Source of the DNA: Vibrio splendidus
GTDB taxonomy: Bacteria > Pseudomonadota > Gammaproteobacteria > Enterobacterales > Vibrionaceae
Assembly (NCBI RefSeq): GCF_024347615.1
Contig: NZ_AP025509.1
Span: 1,240,001-1,304,000, forward strand
DNA length: 64,000 nucleotides
Direction of reading: 5' to 3'
In this document: piece after piece, positions 29,226 to 38,117 of the stretch
Layout of the letters: each line of letters starts with the position of its first letter
Position numbering within the stretch: position 1 is the first letter of the stretch
Notes under the pieces: generated by a model
Databases searched by the model: none
The model's input: only the letters and a program-made list of their open reading frames with translations
What the model was told of the DNA's origin: nothing
Made by a program: the position numbers and the translations under genes

Positions 29226-29547
29226 TTATTATATTTCCATTAAAGCCTTAACATATAAATACACTTACAAGTCACGTGTCACCAAAAAGAGTTAGGAGCA
29301 GTGGACTGAGTTATATCGAACACGGTAGAGTGATATTTAGCACAATGTCAATTAGATGAAAAACACACCGTCACTATAAATAACAAGAAACACTGGGAAC
29401 GTTTCATTAAGTTTTATAGTAGTAGGTAAATATATAGCTAGTTTTATATTTTATTAAAAGCCTCTTCTGTATCATCCATAATGAAAAAGATTTATAAACG
29501 TCTTGCCTATCGGCTAAAAGAAATAAATTGTTGAAGCTTACACGTAC

Positions 29548-30297
29548 CTATCCCATCTCATTCTGCCAAACCAATAATTTTTGTGGAAATGCATCAAGGC
29601 CTAACGTTTGTGCTTGCTTCATGGCTTTACCTCCTGGCGATGGTGCACCATACATAATGAGATATGTTGGCGGTAACTTGACGTCATTTTGAGCTGCCAG
29701 TTTTTGATAATCGATCTCTTTAAAGATCGTTACGTCATCATTACGGCTAATAACCTCAAGTGCTTTTCTGATGGTTTCTTCTAAAGACAATTCACTTTCG
29801 ATGGTTATCACGTCGTTTTGCGCCATTTTATCACTAGTGAATGAATTCAAAGCGCTCTCGGGCACTCCATTCAAAACATCACTCATAGCCTCATCATATT
29901 GTTGCTTTTCCTCGACCGTGAAGCTAACGTTATAACGCTCCTCAAAATAACGAGTTTGATTCCAAATCACGTTGGAGTCTCCATTTTCGTCCATATATAC
30001 CAATATTTTCAAAGGCATATCTAACGCAATTAAACGTTCTTTTTCTATCAGACTCGACTCCAAAACTGGATCATGAAACATAATTACCTTCGAGGGTAAA
30101 AGCGGCTCTTCAGCTTGATTGGCAAGTCTAGAATGATCAATCGCGATAACATTTGACAGTTGAGGTAGGTCTTTAATATTGCTATCAATAATTTCGATAT
30201 AATCATCAACGAGTTGGTATTTTCCTTCAAATATCTTATTAAAGGAACAACCTACCAATAGAGTACAGCTTAACGCTAAAAAAATTAACTTTCGCAT
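29548..30297 (-). CDS. Lipoprotein with two DUF302 repeats
   Basis: 249 residues. Lipobox LLVGC at about residues 13-17. The mature protein has two copies of the DUF302 fold. Copy 1: VIAIDHSRLANQ, KVIMFHDPVLESSLI, MPLKILVYMDENG. Copy 2: IFKEIDYQKLAAQND, YLIMYGAPSPGGKAM, FPQKLLVWQNEMG. DUF302 proteins are small alpha-beta proteins of unclear function, usually with one domain, so the tandem form is unusual. It sits 101 bases after the muconolactone-isomerase-like gene on the same strand and may share its transcript. Confidence 0.82.
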   Translation of the reverse strand: MRKLIFLALSCTLLVGCSFNKIFEGKYQLVDDYIEIIDSNIKDLPQLSNVIAIDHSRLANQAEEPLLPSKVIMFHDPVLESSLIEKERLIALDMPLKILVYMDENGDSNVIWNQTRYFEERYNVSFTVEEKQQYDEAMSDVLNGVPESALNSFTSDKMAQNDVITIESELSLEETIRKALEVISRNDDVTIFKEIDYQKLAAQNDVKLPPTYLIMYGAPSPGGKAMKQAQTLGLDAFPQKLLVWQNEMG

Positions 30298-30398
30298 TTA
30301 CAATGCCCTGAATAATTTTTAAATAGGGGGATGGAGATAGTAATAAAAATGAATAATTAAATAGACCAAGTAAAATCATTCCCCTCAGTCTATAAATA

Positions 30399-30698
30399 TT
30401 ACTTTTTCCACCTGCGCTTTACATCTTCAGCAAACTCTTCATAGTCACGAACCGGGATAACCTCTTCTAGAACCATGATATTTCTCATTGGTATATCGCC
30501 ATGAACAATTTGCTCTATTTCATGGTGCTCCATATCAACAACCATTATCACGCCGCGTTGTCCTGTAATTTTATATAGAAACTTAATCTTACCTGCTGAC
30601 TTAGCTTTTAACGCCGCTTCGGCTTCTTTTTCCCAAAGGTCCCACAGCTCTTTCTCTGTTAACCCCGCATGTTCAACACGCACTTTTACAAAATACAT
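30399..30698 (-). CDS. Muconolactone isomerase-like small protein
   Basis: 99 residues, cytoplasmic. MYFVKVRVEHAGLTEKELWD and KIKFLYKITGQRGVIMVVDM match the ferredoxin-like fold of the muconolactone delta-isomerase family (PF02426), also used by small oligomeric proteins of unknown role. The enzyme acts in the beta-ketoadipate branch of aromatic breakdown, but no other gene of that branch is nearby, so the true substrate is open. It follows the porin gene by 79 bases on the same strand. Confidence 0.82.
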   Translation of the reverse strand: MYFVKVRVEHAGLTEKELWDLWEKEAEAALKAKSAGKIKFLYKITGQRGVIMVVDMEHHEIEQIVHGDIPMRNIMVLEEVIPVRDYEEFAEDVKRRWKK

Positions 30699-30777
30699 TG
30701 AAACCTCTCAAACTATAGTTCCGCTTCCCCATCACCCTGGAAGTAGGAAGTAGGAAGCTGAGTTTAAAAATTCATAT

Positions 30778-31863
30778 TTAGAACTTAAAACCTGTCCGGT
30801 CTAACCCATCAAGAATATCTGCCCAGTAATAGACCAAGTTGAAACTGAAGGTGCTCATTTGCGCTTCGCCAGCACCACCATCATTAATGGTCGTCTGATA
30901 ACCCAATGAGGCATTCAAATTACGCGTAAGATCCGTAGCAACCGTAAAGCCAACGCTTGAAAAGTCCTGACCCTCAAAGCTTCCATTGTTGGAAACTTGA
31001 ACATTACCGCTGTTGGTATAATCACCTGATTTCACGTAGGAGTAGTCCAAAGAAACCCACACATGTTGGCTTAAATCGTAAGTCAAATGAGCACCGAGGC
31101 TGTAACCTAAATCAGTGCTTTGAGAGCCGCCTCCATACATGTCGTCATTATCGCCATACCAAGTGACAGCAGGTAGGAGTTCTAGCGAAGCACGCTTACT
31201 TGGCGCCCACACATCTCCTAACTGATACATCATCGGGAAACCCACTCTTCCCCACAATCTGTTCGTGCCCATGTTAATCGCTTGATCCGAGTCATATTCA
31301 CCAAGCGGTACGCTTAAGTCGACCAATAAGTCCATTTGAAAGCCCGGTTGGTAACGAATCGCTTTAGGTAGCTCATCTAATGCTGGAGAACCGATTAGCC
31401 CAATCGTAAATTCAAAAAATGGGTCACCGATACCATTAGTTGAATAATACTGAATAGGCACATTGGATACTGTTTGCCCACCACTAGTTACTTGCCCCGT
31501 CGCTGTCACATTCATGTTGCCAACAGGTTGTAAGTAGGAAATACGAGCTGACCTGTCACTAATGGGGAAGCTAATCGAATAGCCCGCTAACGCCATTGTT
31601 CCTTCTAAATGAATGTCATCAATACCGGGTTGTGGTAAATGAGCATTACCGTTGTCACCTAATGTAGGGTCAAATGGGTTAATATTTCCGTCAAAGCTGA
31701 TCCCTAATATAGGTATCGCTTCTACTCCTAGTAACGTACGTTCATAAAACCTTGGAGGTAATGTCAAAGCACTAGCACTGGTAGAAACAATGAGCCCGGC
31801 ACCCACGAGGTATTTAGTCATTTGATTAACTGAATCTGAATTTATGCTGAATCCTTTCATCAT
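30778..31863 (-). CDS. MetA-type outer-membrane channel (phenol-degradation porin family)
   Basis: 361 residues. A signal peptide (LVGAGLIVSTSASA, possibly with the true start at the Met in MTKYLVGAG) is followed by a beta barrel. The pattern of PF13557, the 'MetA pathway of phenol degradation' channel family, is visible: GIGDPFFEFTIGLIGSP, DLLVDLSVPLGEYDSD, then VSLDYSYVKSGD. Such channels are thought to bring hydrophobic or aromatic compounds in. Its ATG overlaps the sulfatase stop (TAATG), with GGAGGAGG as ribosome site inside the sulfatase gene. Confidence 0.85.
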   Translation of the reverse strand: MMKGFSINSDSVNQMTKYLVGAGLIVSTSASALTLPPRFYERTLLGVEAIPILGISFDGNINPFDPTLGDNGNAHLPQPGIDDIHLEGTMALAGYSISFPISDRSARISYLQPVGNMNVTATGQVTSGGQTVSNVPIQYYSTNGIGDPFFEFTIGLIGSPALDELPKAIRYQPGFQMDLLVDLSVPLGEYDSDQAINMGTNRLWGRVGFPMMYQLGDVWAPSKRASLELLPAVTWYGDNDDMYGGGSQSTDLGYSLGAHLTYDLSQHVWVSLDYSYVKSGDYTNSGNVQVSNNGSFEGQDFSSVGFTVATDLTRNLNASLGYQTTINDGGAGEAQMSTFSFNLVYYWADILDGLDRTGFKF

Positions 31864-33665
31864 TATTCCTCCTCCACTTGCTTAGGTTCTGCCATCATAT
31901 CTTGAGGTGGCGTCCATCCTTTTTTGTACAAACCAGGCGGATACTCTGAGCCTTCATCATTGCCCTCTTCAAAACGAAGAGGCCCATCCCACCAATCACT
32001 TTCATGGAAATTTCGGCTGCCAAGAATGACATTGTTCTTTGGCACATATTCGTTTTCATAAATTGAGACGAGTTCATTCAATATCTCTGGATGCTTATCA
32101 GCTAGGTCGTAACGTTCAGAGAGATCTTTCTCAATGTTATACAGTTGCCACTGCTCATTACCCCAAGGCTTAATATTATTAGAGATTTTCCACTCGCCGC
32201 GACGTAATGCTCGTGAGTTACCACTCTCCCAACCAAACCAATCCTCTCCCGTTCGAACCGTTGCCTCAGGATCATTTAACATCTCAAGCCAAGATTTAGC
32301 CTGAGTGTATCCATTGGGGAAATCTTGATTGGTCATTTCAGCTAAGGTCAAGAAAATGTCTTGAACATGCATAAAATCATTACGAATACTTCCGGGCTTA
32401 TGCGGGCTATCTTTCGCCGGTTTAACAATCAGTGCATTACGAATTCCACCTTCCAAGGCAAAGTCTTTATGTCCAAAGAATGGTGCAGCCGAAACTTGCG
32501 CCCAACCGGGATCGAGCTCGGTATAGTTATTCTCTGTGCCTTGCAAACGAATATCACCTTGATCAGACCAGTTTCTTGCTTTGAAAATGTAATTTTTCGT
32601 TCCAAACGTCGTGATTCTGTCAAAAGTGCCGTTGCCCTCAGGGCCGTTGTCTCCAAAGAACAAAATCATGGTATTGTCATATTCGCCACTGTCCTTCAAG
32701 TACTGTATTACACGGTTAAGATGATGATCCATGTTGGTCATCAAGCCAGCATAAAGCTCCATTTCTCTTCCTAGTGCCGCTCTGACAATTGGTGCGAGCA
32801 TCTCACTATCCGGCACGAACCAATATCGCTCCGCAAGTTCAGTAAACTCAGGAATAATACCCAGCTCTTTTTGCTTGTTATAACGAGCTAATCGTACTGC
32901 AGACCAACCTTTGTCATACTGCCCTTGATACATGCTTCTCCACGGTTCATCGACATGCAAAGGATCATGAGGCGCTTGGTAAGAGAGGAAAGCAAAGAAA
33001 GGCTTGTCATCCTTTGCTTTATTATCTTTCATGAAAGACAGCATTTTATCGGTGTAAGTCTTACTCGAGTAATAGTTATCTGGCAGCTCTTTAAGGTACT
33101 TTCCGTCTTCAGTAAATTGTAGCTTTGGTGCCTCTTCCCACATCGCTAACATACTGTAGTGGCTACCATGATCATCCAGCATAACGAAATCACGATCAAA
33201 ACCTCTCGCTCTTGGAATCAAATTAGGAAAACGCCCCAGATCCCATTTGCCACTAACAAACGTCGTATAACCTGCTCCCTTCATAAGATCACCTAGGGTG
33301 ACAAATTCTTCTCGAAGGAAACCCTCATACCCAGGTTTGTCCTTTTGGTTTGGTGCAGTGAATAGACCCATAGTACCGGCGCCCGCACGGTGATGATCAA
33401 CGCCAGACATTAGCGAAGTTCGGGTTGGGGTACATAAAGGATTGGTGTAATAGTTGTTAAAACGTAGCCCTTCGTTCGCGATAGAATCGATTGTTGGCGT
33501 TTGAATTTCACTACCAAATGCACCAACATCTGAAAAGCCCATGTCATCAGCGGTGATGATTAAAACGTTCGGCTGTTTTTCTTGTGCCAACGAGGTATGA
33601 GCGTACATCAAAGTGAAACTCATCAGTAAGCTACTGAACACCCGATATTTTCTTTCTTTGTTCAT
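31863..33665 (-). CDS. Periplasmic arylsulfatase (S1 family)
   Basis: 600 residues. Sec signal peptide ending near THTSLAQ. The formylglycine site is C-T-P-T-R at residues 78-82 (PLCTPTRTSLMSG), so it needs Cys oxidation. Metal ligands include D40-D41 (TADDMGFSD) and the Asp-Asn of FFGDNGPEG; APHDPLHV and LEGGIRN are also present. The usual GKWHLG catalytic motif reads GKWDLG, an Asp for the His. Sulfatases cleave sulfate esters; the substrate here is unknown. It lies 55 bases after the hydrolase gene and is coupled to the porin gene, pointing to uptake and desulfation of one compound. No sulfatase-maturing enzyme is seen in the window. Confidence 0.93.
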   Translation of the reverse strand: MNKERKYRVFSSLLMSFTLMYAHTSLAQEKQPNVLIITADDMGFSDVGAFGSEIQTPTIDSIANEGLRFNNYYTNPLCTPTRTSLMSGVDHHRAGAGTMGLFTAPNQKDKPGYEGFLREEFVTLGDLMKGAGYTTFVSGKWDLGRFPNLIPRARGFDRDFVMLDDHGSHYSMLAMWEEAPKLQFTEDGKYLKELPDNYYSSKTYTDKMLSFMKDNKAKDDKPFFAFLSYQAPHDPLHVDEPWRSMYQGQYDKGWSAVRLARYNKQKELGIIPEFTELAERYWFVPDSEMLAPIVRAALGREMELYAGLMTNMDHHLNRVIQYLKDSGEYDNTMILFFGDNGPEGNGTFDRITTFGTKNYIFKARNWSDQGDIRLQGTENNYTELDPGWAQVSAAPFFGHKDFALEGGIRNALIVKPAKDSPHKPGSIRNDFMHVQDIFLTLAEMTNQDFPNGYTQAKSWLEMLNDPEATVRTGEDWFGWESGNSRALRRGEWKISNNIKPWGNEQWQLYNIEKDLSERYDLADKHPEILNELVSIYENEYVPKNNVILGSRNFHESDWWDGPLRFEEGNDEGSEYPPGLYKKGWTPPQDMMAEPKQVEEE

Positions 33666-33720
33666 ATCAAAATAACCTGAGCCTCTTATTCAATTTCTGT
33701 TTACCGGTCTCAATAACCAC

Positions 33721-34695
33721 TTATTTTTCCTCTTGCTTAGTAATCCAATCAATTACCATGTATTCGAATTCTTTATGACTGTCTTGATAACAAAAATGGC
33801 CACTGTCTTTAAACACTGTTAATTCAGCATTCGGCATGCGTTCAGCGAGACGTTCCCCATTCTCGACATAGAGAATGGCGTCGTTTTCTCCCCAAAATAT
33901 TTGAGTAGGTAACTCAATTCTCTCGAGAAGTGGATCAACCGTTGTTAAACTTTTTGGGTAATCTTTGAACCATTGCATTACGGCGGGCATTCGATTGCGA
34001 TACGATGCGATATAGTCCGAAACCTCTTCTTCATTAGGGCGATAGTTTGTATAACAAACCTTGATACAGCCTTGAATTAAAGACCCAGATCCTGTCACTT
34101 TAAAGACAGTGCGCCAGAATGATGAGTCGACCATTTTGCGAATGGCACTTGCATTTGACGAAGGGTCAATCGCTGGGCCATCACCTATCAATAGGCTTTT
34201 TACATCGTTGTCATAAGTGCCCGTGTAATAAACGATCGCCGGCATACCAACATCAGGCCCTAATAAGTGTGGTGATTGAATATCAAAATGATTCAAGAAA
34301 TCTTTTAAAAAGTCACCTTGGGCCTTGAAAGACATATATTCAAACCCGCCAGTACTGCCGCCGAATCCTGGCATATCGTAGGCATATAGGTTGTAGTTTT
34401 CAGCCAACCCTGTCCAAATAGGGGCATACGCAAGAATGCTTTGAGGAAAAGGGGAAAGCATCACAAGAGTCGGTTTACCAATCGCTTCAGAATGTGCGTA
34501 TCGAATATCGACACCATTTATCTTGGTTCGCTTTATTGGCATGGATGGTGTCGTTTCAAATGTTGGGAACATTGGATAGTCGTTTTTTCTTCGCAACTGC
34601 TCCAAGCTTTTATATTCAGAAGTCAATAACATCAGTGCCGATGCGTTAATACGATCAAACACGCTAATTTTTTCTATCTTAGGAGTATGTGTCAT
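33721..34695 (-). CDS. Alpha/beta hydrolase with Asp nucleophile
   Basis: 324 residues, no signal peptide. The nucleophile elbow reads LLGPDVGMPA, with D148 where esterases have Ser. This is the arrangement of epoxide hydrolases and haloalkane dehalogenases. The region YAYDMPGFGGSTGG and the late His in DSGHFCYQDS support the fold, and the acid is probably Asp in FWGENDAI. The usual HGFP oxyanion stretch is replaced by LSPFPQS. First gene of the minus-strand sulfatase cluster, divergent from the AraC gene. It probably hydrolyses an epoxide, halide or ester within the pathway. Confidence 0.87.
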   Translation of the reverse strand: MTHTPKIEKISVFDRINASALMLLTSEYKSLEQLRRKNDYPMFPTFETTPSMPIKRTKINGVDIRYAHSEAIGKPTLVMLSPFPQSILAYAPIWTGLAENYNLYAYDMPGFGGSTGGFEYMSFKAQGDFLKDFLNHFDIQSPHLLGPDVGMPAIVYYTGTYDNDVKSLLIGDGPAIDPSSNASAIRKMVDSSFWRTVFKVTGSGSLIQGCIKVCYTNYRPNEEEVSDYIASYRNRMPAVMQWFKDYPKSLTTVDPLLERIELPTQIFWGENDAILYVENGERLAERMPNAELTVFKDSGHFCYQDSHKEFEYMVIDWITKQEEK

Positions 34696-34737
34696 TAATT
34701 AATCTCTATTTAATTCTCTGAAGTTAAAAAACGCTGA

Positions 34738-34774
34738 AACCATAAATAAATTTCCATCCAATTTATTTATGGTT
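34738..34774. promoter_or_regulatory. Long inverted repeat in the hydrolase-araC divergent region
   Basis: Perfect 15-bp arms AACCATAAATAAATT/AATTTATTTATGGTT with a 7-base spacer, 43 bases upstream of the hydrolase gene. It is a possible operator, or an RNA hairpin in the hydrolase leader. The T run on the minus strand comes only several bases later, so a terminator is less likely. Confidence 0.5.
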
Positions 34775-34882
34775 CTCAAAAAATAGTATTGGGGTTTACT
34801 CAACTCAGTATTTACAGCTATCAACAATTGTAGTTGACACCATTATTACTAATATTATCGCCACTACTTTACCGATATATTT

Positions 34883-34898
34883 GATGTTAACTAACATC
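34883..34898. promoter_or_regulatory. 16-bp palindrome upstream of the AraC-type gene
   Basis: GATGTTA-ac-TAACATC, about 80 bases before the AraC start. A candidate regulator site in the divergent promoter region. Confidence 0.4.
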
Positions 34899-34978
34899 GT
34901 TGGGGTCTGTTAAAACTCGTTAAATTACGTCATTTATGCTATGTTTATGACCTAATTCACAGAGGTTTGGATGGATCA

Positions 34979-35986
34979 ATGACTATCAACACAACTTACT
35001 TTATAAGGGTAAATAGCCTGATGAATTTGTATTACAACGTATGTAATCAATATTATTCAGATCCAATCTCCCCACAGACAATTCCCCAATCCGCGTTTAA
35101 TCACACAATGAACCTGTTGCCCATTTCTGAGGTATTTCAGCTTTATGAAGAACTCGAATGCTATACAAAAAACCCAAACTTTATGCTCGAGGCTGTGCGC
35201 CATTTCCGGGTCGAAGACTTGGGCGGATTAGGCCAATGGATGTTCTCTGGTCATGACTTAATGTCGACGATAAGAAAGGTAAATTACGGCATGGGGTGTA
35301 TTCAATCCGGTGCTTTTTGGGTTGCTGCACCTGCGGGGTCTATCATCAAGTGGACTTACAACAATCAGTATGACGCAGAACACTTAGACGTTCATGACAG
35401 TATTAGAGTCGCTGTTTTGATGTTAAAGATATTGAAGAAATACCTTGGGGTAGATTTCGCTCCGATGCGCGTATTACTTTCTGGGGAGCGTGCGGATGAG
35501 AACCTATATCGAGACTATTTTGGCTGTGACGTAACATGGAATCATCATCAAACAGAGATCTGGTTTCATTCCAACTTACGCTTGGCAAATCTGGCTGAAA
35601 ATCAAGATACCAAACAAACCTTTTCTTTAAATTTTGAGGACTTGGATCGATGCTTAGATATGCCCGATCCAAGCGATGATACTAAATTGGTTTATGAGGC
35701 CATCAATTACTCATGTCACTTTGGATTACCGACGCTCGAAAGAGTATCGAAATTATTTGGTCTATCTACACAAACATTTCAACGCAGATTCCACAAGTAT
35801 GGCCATAACTTCACCGAAATGTGTGGTTTTGTCTTGAGTAATAAAGCCGTCAAGATGCTAAGCCAATCAATGCCTGTCGACGAAGTTGCCCACAAATTGG
35901 GATATAGCCACCTAGACAGTTTTACACATATGTTTAAGAAACATCGAGGCATGACACCAAAGCAATACCTCAAGTCATTAGAATAA
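34979..35986 (+). CDS. AraC-family transcriptional regulator
   Basis: 335 residues from the ATG at 34979; an in-frame TTG at 34967 sits too close to the AGAGG site. The N-terminal domain of about 190 residues resembles the ligand-sensing domain of OruR/ArgR-like AraC proteins (PF12625). Two HTH motifs close the protein: PTLERVSKLFGLSTQTFQRR and MPVDEVAHKLGYSHLDSFTH, then FKKHRGMTPKQYLKS. Divergent from the sulfatase cluster, so it probably activates that cluster in response to the compound or a product. Confidence 0.9.
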   Translation: MTINTTYFIRVNSLMNLYYNVCNQYYSDPISPQTIPQSAFNHTMNLLPISEVFQLYEELECYTKNPNFMLEAVRHFRVEDLGGLGQWMFSGHDLMSTIRKVNYGMGCIQSGAFWVAAPAGSIIKWTYNNQYDAEHLDVHDSIRVAVLMLKILKKYLGVDFAPMRVLLSGERADENLYRDYFGCDVTWNHHQTEIWFHSNLRLANLAENQDTKQTFSLNFEDLDRCLDMPDPSDDTKLVYEAINYSCHFGLPTLERVSKLFGLSTQTFQRRFHKYGHNFTEMCGFVLSNKAVKMLSQSMPVDEVAHKLGYSHLDSFTHMFKKHRGMTPKQYLKSLE

Positions 35987-35993
35987 AATAGAA

Positions 35994-36022
35994 CATCCGC
36001 AAAATGTCTCTACTTGCGGATG
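35994..36022. terminator. Hairpin between AraC-type gene and OmpA-like gene
   Basis: 8-bp arms CATCCGCA/TGCGGATG with a 13-base loop between converging genes. No T run, so termination is uncertain. Confidence 0.4.
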
Positions 36023-36042
36023 AGAAAGATTGCATCACCTCG

Positions 36043-36738
36043 CTAGATGGCTTGGATACTGATCTCGACACGGCGATTGCAGGCTCTTCCGTCTTCGGTT
36101 GCATTGTCACAAATAGGGTAACGTTCACCAAGGCCGCTGGTACTGATTCGTCCACCTTTCACTTTTTGATTCACTAAGTAAGCTTTTACTGAATCAGCAC
36201 GTTTCTCAGACAACTGCTGATTAGAAGCATCATTGCCAGTACTGTCGGTATAGCCTTTGATCTGCAAATACGAATCTGGGTACTCGACCAATATTCTCGC
36301 AACACCATTCAATGAATTGTATACCGTCGCTTCAAGTAGGTATTCACCAGAGCGAAAACCGATGCCGTTTTCCATCACCAACACTAACTCATTTTCACCA
36401 ACACGCTTTACTTGAACGCCTGAATCTAGCAACTCCTGACGCAAAGCTTCCTCTTGTTTATCCAGTGAGTAGCCGACTCCTCCACCGATGAGACCGCCAG
36501 CCGTTGCCCCAATTAACGCTCTCTTTTTCCGTTCTTTTGAATTATCTCCAGACAGGAGACCAATCGCAGCACCAGACAAAGAACCAATCGCAGCCCCTTT
36601 TGTAGTGGAATTCGTTTCCATCTCACCAGTCGTTGCGTCCTGACGTTGAGTCGCCTGACAGCCCACCAAGCTCGTTAATAGCAACAGAGAGATAATAGGT
36701 TTAATGCATCTTTTTATTTCAGAAGATATGAATAGCAT
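36043..36738 (-). CDS. OmpA-family lipoprotein, YiaD-like
   Basis: 231 residues. Lipobox LTSLVGC near residue 27, a glycine-zipper stretch (GAAIGSLSGAAIGLLSG and ALIGATAGGLIGGGVGY), then a C-terminal OmpA domain with the peptidoglycan-binding pattern IKGYTDSTGNDASNQQLSEK, RADSVKAYL and NRRVEISI. It links the outer membrane to the cell wall. It resembles E. coli YiaD in domain order. Upstream gap 36739-36893 has no feature. Confidence 0.9.
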   Translation of the reverse strand: MLFISSEIKRCIKPIISLLLLTSLVGCQATQRQDATTGEMETNSTTKGAAIGSLSGAAIGLLSGDNSKERKKRALIGATAGGLIGGGVGYSLDKQEEALRQELLDSGVQVKRVGENELVLVMENGIGFRSGEYLLEATVYNSLNGVARILVEYPDSYLQIKGYTDSTGNDASNQQLSEKRADSVKAYLVNQKVKGGRISTSGLGERYPICDNATEDGRACNRRVEISIQAI

Positions 36739-36893
36739 AAATATATTCCAGTTAAATTTAGACTTTCGATTAAATATTCACTGAATAGCAAACATATTAA
36801 AATTACAGACCACGACTGTGGCCCGTAATTTCATTAATAATCTTATTTTGAATAATTCGGAATTAAATAACCGAATTAACTCTGGTTCTAGAT

Positions 36894-38117
36894 CTAGAAA
36901 GAGTAGAAGTAGTAAAGCTGCGACTTCATACGTAAAATGATTCCACGTATTACATCAAGAAACGCCATAAGCTCTGTTGGCTTTTCTCCGCTAATCCAAG
37001 CTAAACCAACCGAGCCGACTGGTACGCTATAGCCTTCAGGTTCAAAGACTTTCAACCTAACAAAGTGATGTTTGTTTTGTAGGTTCTTGCCTGTCGTAGA
37101 GCGAACATTCTGGTCAAAGCCAAGCAAGTTACTTTGCGCTTCGCCGGTTGCTTCAATAATACCTTCAACCTCTGCCGTGAATACTTTCCCTGGATAAACT
37201 GGCGTTGTAAATTCAGCCAATTGACCCGGTTTAACATTTCTAATCGCTTGATGATTCACTCTCATCAATACGTATTTCTCGTTGGTGTACATCTGCAATC
37301 GTGGAACTCTAGAAACAAGCTGACCTTCACGAAGAATAAAGTTAGTCACAAAGCCATCAGCGGGTGCATAAATCTTGGTGCTATCAAGATCCCATTTCGC
37401 TTTATTCACCTTCTGAATTGTTTCGTTAAAGTCTGACTGACGGGATTCAACCGAGAGTTCCGCTTTGGTTATTTGTAGCTTGGCTTTCTCTACATCAGAT
37501 TTCTTTTTGCTCAGCTGTGACTCAAGCTTGGCCACAGTGTACACAGCAGAATCGGCGACCGTTTGCTGGTTATCAATCATGCTTTCAGTGATCGTATTAC
37601 GCACGACTCGGTTTTGTTCAAGATAACGCTTCAACGTTCTTTTCTGTAAGTCTCTATTTGACTGAGCAGCTGAAAGCTCACTTTGTGTCATTTCAAAATC
37701 ATGTAACGCTGCCTGATAGCTGGATTCAGCGATTTTTACTTCTTCAGCCGCAGTGCTAACCGCTACGTTTGCCGAGTCGCGCGAAATCTTCGCTTGTTCA
37801 TAAGCAATTTGATAAGGCTCGTTTTCAATCTCATAGATTAACTGCCCTTTCTCAATGCGTTGGTTCGGGGTGATATAAATCTGGTCGACCTTGCCCGAGA
37901 CATTGGTTGAGGTTGGGCGAAGTTGAATGTGAGGAGACTGCACCACAGAGCCTCCCGACAAATCCATTGGTGTATAGTTAATTAATCCTACCCACACAAA
38001 TAACAACCAACCACTGCCTCCTAGATAAGCGAATGCTTTAGTCCCTGTGTTCCAAGGCATGCCAACAAGTCTTAATAAATAGATGAACAAACACCAAACC
38101 GCTAAACCTTCTAACAT
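36894..38117 (-). CDS. HlyD-family membrane fusion protein, second copy
   Basis: 407 residues. Two N-terminal membrane segments (LAVWCLFIYLLRLVGMPW and AYLGGSGWLLFVWVGLINY), a lipoyl half (TNVSGKVDQIYITPNQRIEK), a long coiled-coil hairpin (about 115-245), the second lipoyl half (IYAPADGFVTNFILREGQLV) and a barrel domain. The C-terminal LRMKSQLYYFY echoes the end of the YiaV protein at 7114, so the two are paralogues (YibH/EmrA-like group). Its ATG directly abuts the stop of the upstream small membrane gene. No pump is nearby. Confidence 0.9.
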   Translation of the reverse strand: MLEGLAVWCLFIYLLRLVGMPWNTGTKAFAYLGGSGWLLFVWVGLINYTPMDLSGGSVVQSPHIQLRPTSTNVSGKVDQIYITPNQRIEKGQLIYEIENEPYQIAYEQAKISRDSANVAVSTAAEEVKIAESSYQAALHDFEMTQSELSAAQSNRDLQKRTLKRYLEQNRVVRNTITESMIDNQQTVADSAVYTVAKLESQLSKKKSDVEKAKLQITKAELSVESRQSDFNETIQKVNKAKWDLDSTKIYAPADGFVTNFILREGQLVSRVPRLQMYTNEKYVLMRVNHQAIRNVKPGQLAEFTTPVYPGKVFTAEVEGIIEATGEAQSNLLGFDQNVRSTTGKNLQNKHHFVRLKVFEPEGYSVPVGSVGLAWISGEKPTELMAFLDVIRGIILRMKSQLYYFYSF

